Source: Taudactylus pleione
Lineage: Eukaryota > Chordata > Amphibia > Anura > Myobatrachidae
Assembly (NCBI GenBank): GCA_031769625.1
Contig: JAUIMM010000721.1
Coordinates: 1,889,661-1,953,660, forward strand
DNA: 64,000 nt
Direction of reading: 5' to 3'
The notes beneath the pieces are model-generated. The model did not search any database. It saw only the letters and a list, made by a program, of their open reading frames with translations, and was not told the DNA's origin. This document shows, piece by piece, positions 58,201 to 64,000 of the stretch (positions within the stretch are counted from its first letter, which is position 1; the number at the start of each line of letters is the position of its first letter). The position numbers were made by a program, and so were the translations under genes.

Positions 58201-61200
58201 GGAGAGAGATGGGACAGTGATTAGGGGAGAGGAATAGGGGGAGACAGGAGAGAGACGGGACAGTGATTAGGGGGAGACAGGAGAGAGACGGGACAGTGAT
58301 TAGGGGAGAGGAATAGGTGGAGACAGGCGAGAGATGGGACAGTGATTAGAGAAGAGGAAAAGGGGGAGACAGGAGAGAGATGGGACAGTGATTAGGGGAG
58401 AGGAATAGGGGGAGACCGGAGAGAGATGGGACAGAGATTAGGGGAGAGGAATAGGGGGAGACAGGAGAGAGATGGGAAAGTGATTAGGGGAGAGGAATAG
58501 GGGGAGACAGGAGAGAGATGGGACAGTGATTAGGGGGAGACAGGAGAGAGATGGGAAAGTGATTAGGGGGAGACAGGAGAGAGATGGGAAAGTGATTAGG
58601 GGGAGACAGGAGAGAGACGGGACTGTGATTAGGGGAGAGGAATAGGGGGAAACAGGTGAGAGACGGGACAGTGATTAGGGGAGAGGAATAGGGGGAAACA
58701 GGTGAGAGACGGGACAGTGATTAGGGGGAGACAGGAGAGAGACGGGACAGTGATTAGGGGAGAGGAATAGGGGGAAACAGGTGAGAGATGGGACAGTGAT
58801 TAGGGGAGAGGAATAGGGGGAGACAGGAGAGAGACGGGACAGTGATTAGGGGGAGACAGGAGAGAGACGGGACAGTGGTTAGGGGAGAGGAATAGGGGGA
58901 GACAGGAGAGAGATGGGAAGGTGATTAGGGGGAGACAGGAGACAGATGGGACAGTGATTAGGGGAGAGGAATAGGGGGAGACAGGAGAGAGACGGGACAG
59001 TGATTAGGGGGAGACAGGAGAGAGACGGGACAGTGATTAGGGGGAGACAGGAGAGAGACGGACAGTGATTAGGGGAGAGGAATAGGGGGAGACAGGAGAG
59101 AGATGGGACAGTGATTAGGGGGAGACAGGAGAGAGACGGGACAGTGATTAGGGGAGAGGAATAGGGGGAGACAGGTGAGAGACGGGACAGTGATTAGGGG
59201 GAGACAGGTGAGAGATGGGACAGTGATTAGGGGGATACAGGAGAGAGATGGGACAGTGATTAGAGGAGAGGAATAGGGGGAGACAGGTGAGAGATGGGAC
59301 AGTGATTAGGGGAGAGGAATAGGGGGAGACAGGTGAGAGACGGGACAGTGATTAGGGGAGAGGAATAGGGGGAGACAGGTGAGAGACGGGACAGTGATTA
59401 GGGGGAGACAGGAGAGAGACGGGACAGTGATTAGGGGAGAGGAATAGGGGGAGACAGGTGAGAGACGGGACAGTGATTAGGGGGAGACAGGTGAGAGATG
59501 GGACAGTGATTAGGGGGATACAGGAGAGAGATGGGACAGTGATTAGAGGAGAGGAATAGGGGGAGACAGGTGAGAGATGGGACAGTGATTAGGGGAGAGG
59601 AATAGGGGGAGACAGGAGAGAGATGGGACAGTGATTAGGGGGAGACAGGTGAGAGATGGGACAGTGATTGGGGGATACAGGAGAGAGATAGGAGAGAGAT
59701 GGGACAGTGATTAGAGGAGAGGAATAGGGGGAGACAGGAGAGAGACGGGACAGTGATTAGGGGAGAGGAATAAGGGGAGACAGGAGAGAGACGGGACAGT
59801 GATTAGGGGGAGACAGGTGAGATATGGGACAGTGATTAGGGGAGAGGAATAGGGGGAGACAGGAGAGAGACGGGACAGTGATTAGGGGGAGACAGATGAG
59901 AGATGGGACAGTGATTAGGGGAGAGGAATAGGGGGAGACAGGTGAGATATGGGACAGTGATTAGGGGAGAGGAATAGGGGGAGACAGGAGAGAGATGGGA
60001 AGGTGATTAGGGGAGAGGAATAGGGCGAGACAGGAGAGAGACGGGACAGTGATTAGGGGAGAGGAATAGGGGGAGACAGGAGAGAGACGGGACGGTGATT
60101 AGGGGAGAGGAATAGGGCGAGACAGGAGAGAGACGGGACAGTGATTAGGGGAGAGGAATAGGGGGAGACAGGAGAGAGACGGGACAGTGATTAGGGGAGA
60201 GGAATAGGGGGAGACAGGAGACAGACGGGACAGTGATTAGGGGGAGACAGGAGAGAGACGGGACAGTGATTAGGGGGAGACAGGAGAGAGACGGGACAGT
60301 GATTAGGGGGAGACAGGAGAGAGAAGGGACAGTGATTAGTGGGAGACAGGAGAGAGAAGGGACAGTGATTAGGGGAGAGGAATAGGGGGAGACAGGAGAG
60401 AGACGGGACAGTGATTAGGGGAGAGGAATATGGGGAGACAGGAGAGAGACGGGACAGTGATTAGGGGGAGACAGGAGAGAGATGGGACAGTGATTAGGGG
60501 GAGACAGGAGAGAGACGGGACAGTGATTAGAGGAGAGGAATAGGGGGAGACAGGAGAGAGATGGGACAGTGATTAGGGGAGAGGAATAGGGGGAGACAGG
60601 TGAGAGACGGGACAGTGATTAGGGGAGAGGAATAGGGGGAGACAGGAGAGAGACGGGACAGTGATTAGGGGAGAGGAATAGGGGGAGACAGGAGAGAGAC
60701 GGGACAGTGATTAGAGGAGAGGAATAGGGGGAGACAGGAGAGAGACGGGACAGTGATTAGGGGAGAGGAATAGGGGGAGACAGGAGAGAGACGGGACAGT
60801 GATTAGAGGAGAGGAATAGGGGGAGACAGGAGAGAGACGGGACAGTGATTACGGGAGAGGAATAGGGGGAGACGGGACAGTGATTACGGGGAGACAGGAG
60901 AGAGACGGGACAGTGATTAGGGGAGAGGAATAGGGGGAGACAGGAGAGAGACGGGACAGTGATTAGGAGAGAGGAATAGGGGGAGACAGGCGAGAGATGG
61001 GAGAGTGATTAGGGGAGAGGAATAGGGGGAGACAGGAGAGAGATGGGACAGTGATTAGGGGGAGACAGGTGAGAGATGGGAAGGTGATTAGGGGAGAGGA
61101 ATAGGGGGAGACAGGTGAGAGATGGGACAGTGATTAGGGGAGAGGAATAGGGGGAGACAGGAGAGAGATGGGACAGTGATTAGGGGGAGACAGGTGAGAG

Positions 61201-64000
61201 ATGGGACAGTGATTAGGGGGAGACAGGAGAGAGACGGGACAGTGATTAGAGGAGAGGAATAGGGGGAGACAGGAGAGAGATGGGAAGGTGATTAGGGGAG
61301 AGGAATAGGGGGAGACAGGAGAGAGACGGGACAGTGATTAGGGGAGAGGAATAGGGGGAGACAGGAGAGAGACGGGACAGTGATTAGGGGAGAGGAATAG
61401 GGGGGGGAGGAATAGGGGGAGACAGGAGAGAGACGGGACAGTGATTAGGGGGAGACAGGAGAGAGATGTGACAGTGATTAGGGGAGAGGAATAGGGGGAG
61501 ACAGGAGAGAGATGGGACAGTGATTAGGGGAGAGGAATAGGGGGAGACAGGAGAGAGATGGGACAGTGATTAGGGGAGAGGAATAGGGGGAGACAGGAAA
61601 GAGACGGGACAGTGATTAGGGGGAGAGGAATAGGGGTAGAGGAATAGGGGGAGACAGGAGAGAGTCGGGACAGTGATTAGGGGAGAGGAATAGGGGGAGA
61701 CAGTAGAGAGTCGGGACAGTGATTAGGGGAGAGGAATAGGGGGAGACAGGAGAGAGACGGGACAGTGATTAGGGGAGAGGATTAGGGGGAGACAGGAGAG
61801 AGACGGGACAGTGATTAGGGGGAGACAGGAGAGAGACGGAACAGTGATTAGGGGAGAGGAATAGGGGGAGACAGGAGAGAGATGGGACAGTGATTAGGGG
61901 AGAGGAATAGGGGGAGATAGGAGAGAGACGGGACTGTGATTAGGGGAGAGGAATAGGGGGAGACAGGAGAGAGACGGGACTGTGATTAGGGGAGAGGAAT
62001 AGGGGGGAGACAGGAGAGAGACGGGACTGTGATTAGGGGAGAGGAATAGGGGGAGACAGGAGAGAGACGGGACTGTGATTAGGGGAGAGGAATAGGGGGA
62101 GACAGGAGAGAGACGGGACAGTGATTAGGGGAGAGGAAAAGGGGGAGACAGGAGAGAGACGGGACAGTGATGAGGGGAGAGGAATAGGGGGAGACAGGAG
62201 AGAGACGGGACAGTGATTAGGGGAGAGGAATAGGGGGGGGAGGAATAGGGGGAGACAGGAGAGAGACGGGACAGTGATTAGGGGGAGACAGGAGAGAGAT
62301 GTGACAGTGATTAGGGGAGAGGAATAGGGGGAGACAGGAGAGAGATGGGACAGTGATTAGGGGAGAGGAATAGGGGGAGACAGGAGAGAGATGGGACAGT
62401 GATTAGGGGAGAGGAATAGGGGGAGACAGGAAAGAGACGGGACAGAGATTAGGAGGAGAGGAATAGGGGTAGAGGAATAGGGGGAGACAGGAGAGAGACG
62501 GGACAGTGATGAGGGGAGAGGAATATGGGGAGACAGGAGAGAGATGGGACAGTGATTAGGGGAGAGGAATAGGGGGAGACAGTAGAGAGTCGGGACAGTG
62601 ATTAGGGGAGAGGAATAGGGGGAGACAGGAGAGAGACGGGACAGTGATTAGGGGAGAGGATTAGGGGGAGACAGGAGAGAGACGGGACAGTGATTAGGGG
62701 GAGACAGGAGAGAGACGGGACAGTGATTAGGGGAGAGGAATAGGGGGAGACAGGAGAGAGACGGGACAGTGATTAGGGGAGAGGAATAAGGGGAGACAGG
62801 AGAGAGACGGGACAGTGATTAGGGGAGAGGAATAGGGGGAGATAGGAGAGAGACGGGACTGTGATTAGGGGAGAGGAATAGGGGGAGACAGGAGAGAGAC
62901 GGGACTGTGATTAGGGGAGAGGAATAGGGGGAGACAGGAGAGAGACGGGACTGTGATTAGGGGAGAGGAATAGGGGGAGACAGGAGAGAGACGGGACTGT
63001 GATTAGGGGAGAGGAATAGGGGGAGACAGGAGAGAGACGGGACAGTGATTAGGGGAGAGGAAAAGGGGGAGACAGGAGAGACGGGACAGTGATGAGGGGA
63101 GAGGAATAGGGGGAGACAGGAGAGAGACGGGACAGTGATTAGGGGAGAGGAATAGGGGGAGACAGGAGAGAGATGGGACAGTGACTAGGGGAGAGGAATA
63201 AGGGGAGACAGGAGAGAGACGGGACAGAGATTAGGGGAGAGGAATAGGGGGAGACAGGAGAGAGATGGGACAGTGATTAGGGGAGAGGAATAGGGGGAGA
63301 CAGGTGAGATATGGGACAGTGATTAGGGGAGAGGAACAGGGGGAGACAGGAGAGATGGGACAGTGATTAGGGGGAGACAGGAGAGAGACGGGACAGTGAT
63401 TAGGGGAGAGGAATAGGGGGAGACAGGAGAGAGACGGGACAGTGATTAGGGGAGAGGAATAGGGGGAGACAGGAGAGAGACGGGACTGTGATTAGGGGGG
63501 AGGAATAGGGGGAGACAGGAGAGAGACGGGACAGTGATTAGGGGGAGACAGGAGAGAGATGGGACAGTGATTAGGGGAGAGGAATAGGGGGAGACAGGAG
63601 AGAGACGGGACTGTGATTAGGGGGGAGGAATAGGGGGAGACAGGGAGAGAGACGGAACAGTGATTAGGGGGAGACAGGAGAGAGATGGGACAGTGATTAG
63701 GGGGAGACAGGAGAGAGATGGGACAGTGATTAGGGGGAGACAGGAGAGAGACGGGACAGTGATTAGGGGAGAGGAATAGGGGGAGACAGAGAGAGAGCGG
63801 GACTGTGATTAGGTGGGAGGAATAGGGGGAGACAGGAGAGAGATGGGACAGTGATTAGGGGGAGACAGGAGAGAGATGGGACAGTGATTAGGGGAGAGGA
63901 ATAGGGGGAGACAGGAGAGAGAGACGGGACTGTGATTAGGGGGGAGGAATAGGGGGAGACAGGAGAGAGACGGGACAGTGATTAGGGGGAGACAGGAGAG
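34201..64000 (+). repeat. 30-kb purine-rich minisatellite of 46-bp and 33-bp monomers
   Basis: The long monomer is acgggacagtgattagggga, gaggaatagggggagacagg, agagag. The short monomer lacks exactly 13 bp, lying between the two TAGGGG motifs. Minor forms omit caggagagaga. Roughly 700 monomers fill the rest of the window without interruption, so the true end is not seen. Substitutions are few (acggg/atggg, gaga/gtga, cagtg/cggtg, aggaat/aggaaa). About 85% of plus-strand bases are purines. Internal segmental duplications of 1,783 bp and other lengths are visible. A 71-codon minus frame near 57,239 is a by-product. Confidence 0.98.

Noticed and set aside
34201..64000. Interstitial telomere sequence
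   Set aside because: TTAGGG appears once per monomer but never in tandem, and TAGGGTTA is lacking.

Overview
This is eukaryotic, non-genic DNA, most likely from a vertebrate and plausibly a large-genome amphibian. That is an inference from the Tc1/mariner and BED-finger hAT elements, the CpG-containing interspersed repeats and the very high minisatellite load; I cannot name a species. I see no host protein-coding gene, rRNA or tRNA. The only convincing proteins are transposases.

Layout. Positions 1-7,040 hold an old LTR fragment, copies of a short Harbinger-like MITE and several short minisatellites (45, 30, 59 and about 40 bp units). From 7,044 to 9,984 lies a 46-bp minisatellite with higher-order structure. 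After about 1.8 kb of plain sequence comes an AT-rich satellite (11.8-13.0 kb) and two LTR fragments in head-to-head inverted orientation (13.1-14.8 kb). A Tc1/mariner element with an apparently intact 351-codon transposase occupies 15,472-17,110, followed by a 36-bp minisatellite, a truncated Tc1-like relic, a fragment of a hAT end and an 843-bp non-autonomous element. From 20 to 24.2 kb there are three more minisatellites; the 40-bp one contains a cleanly inserted 273-bp MITE. A 4.6-kb hAT transposon (24,785-29,379) with an exact 8-bp target duplication sits at the edge of a Harbinger-like MITE; its transposase has two one-base frameshifts. A 31-bp minisatellite, a short hAT-like element and a solo LTR (31,713-33,739) follow. 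The solo LTR carries a 422-bp insertion made of seven consecutive, unrelated hairpins.

The last 29.8 kb (34,201 to the window edge) is one uninterrupted purine-rich minisatellite of 46-bp and 33-bp monomers with internal segmental duplications. Tandem repeats make up roughly 64% of the window, which suggests a repeat-rich (perhaps subtelomeric or heterochromatic) compartment.

The insertions can be ordered. The hAT landed next to a MITE; the 273-bp MITE landed in an existing minisatellite; the hairpin element landed in the presumed promoter/R region of the LTR, and the homologous LTR at 13.98 kb preserves the empty site. The most unusual objects are the seven-hairpin element and the 30-kb two-monomer array.
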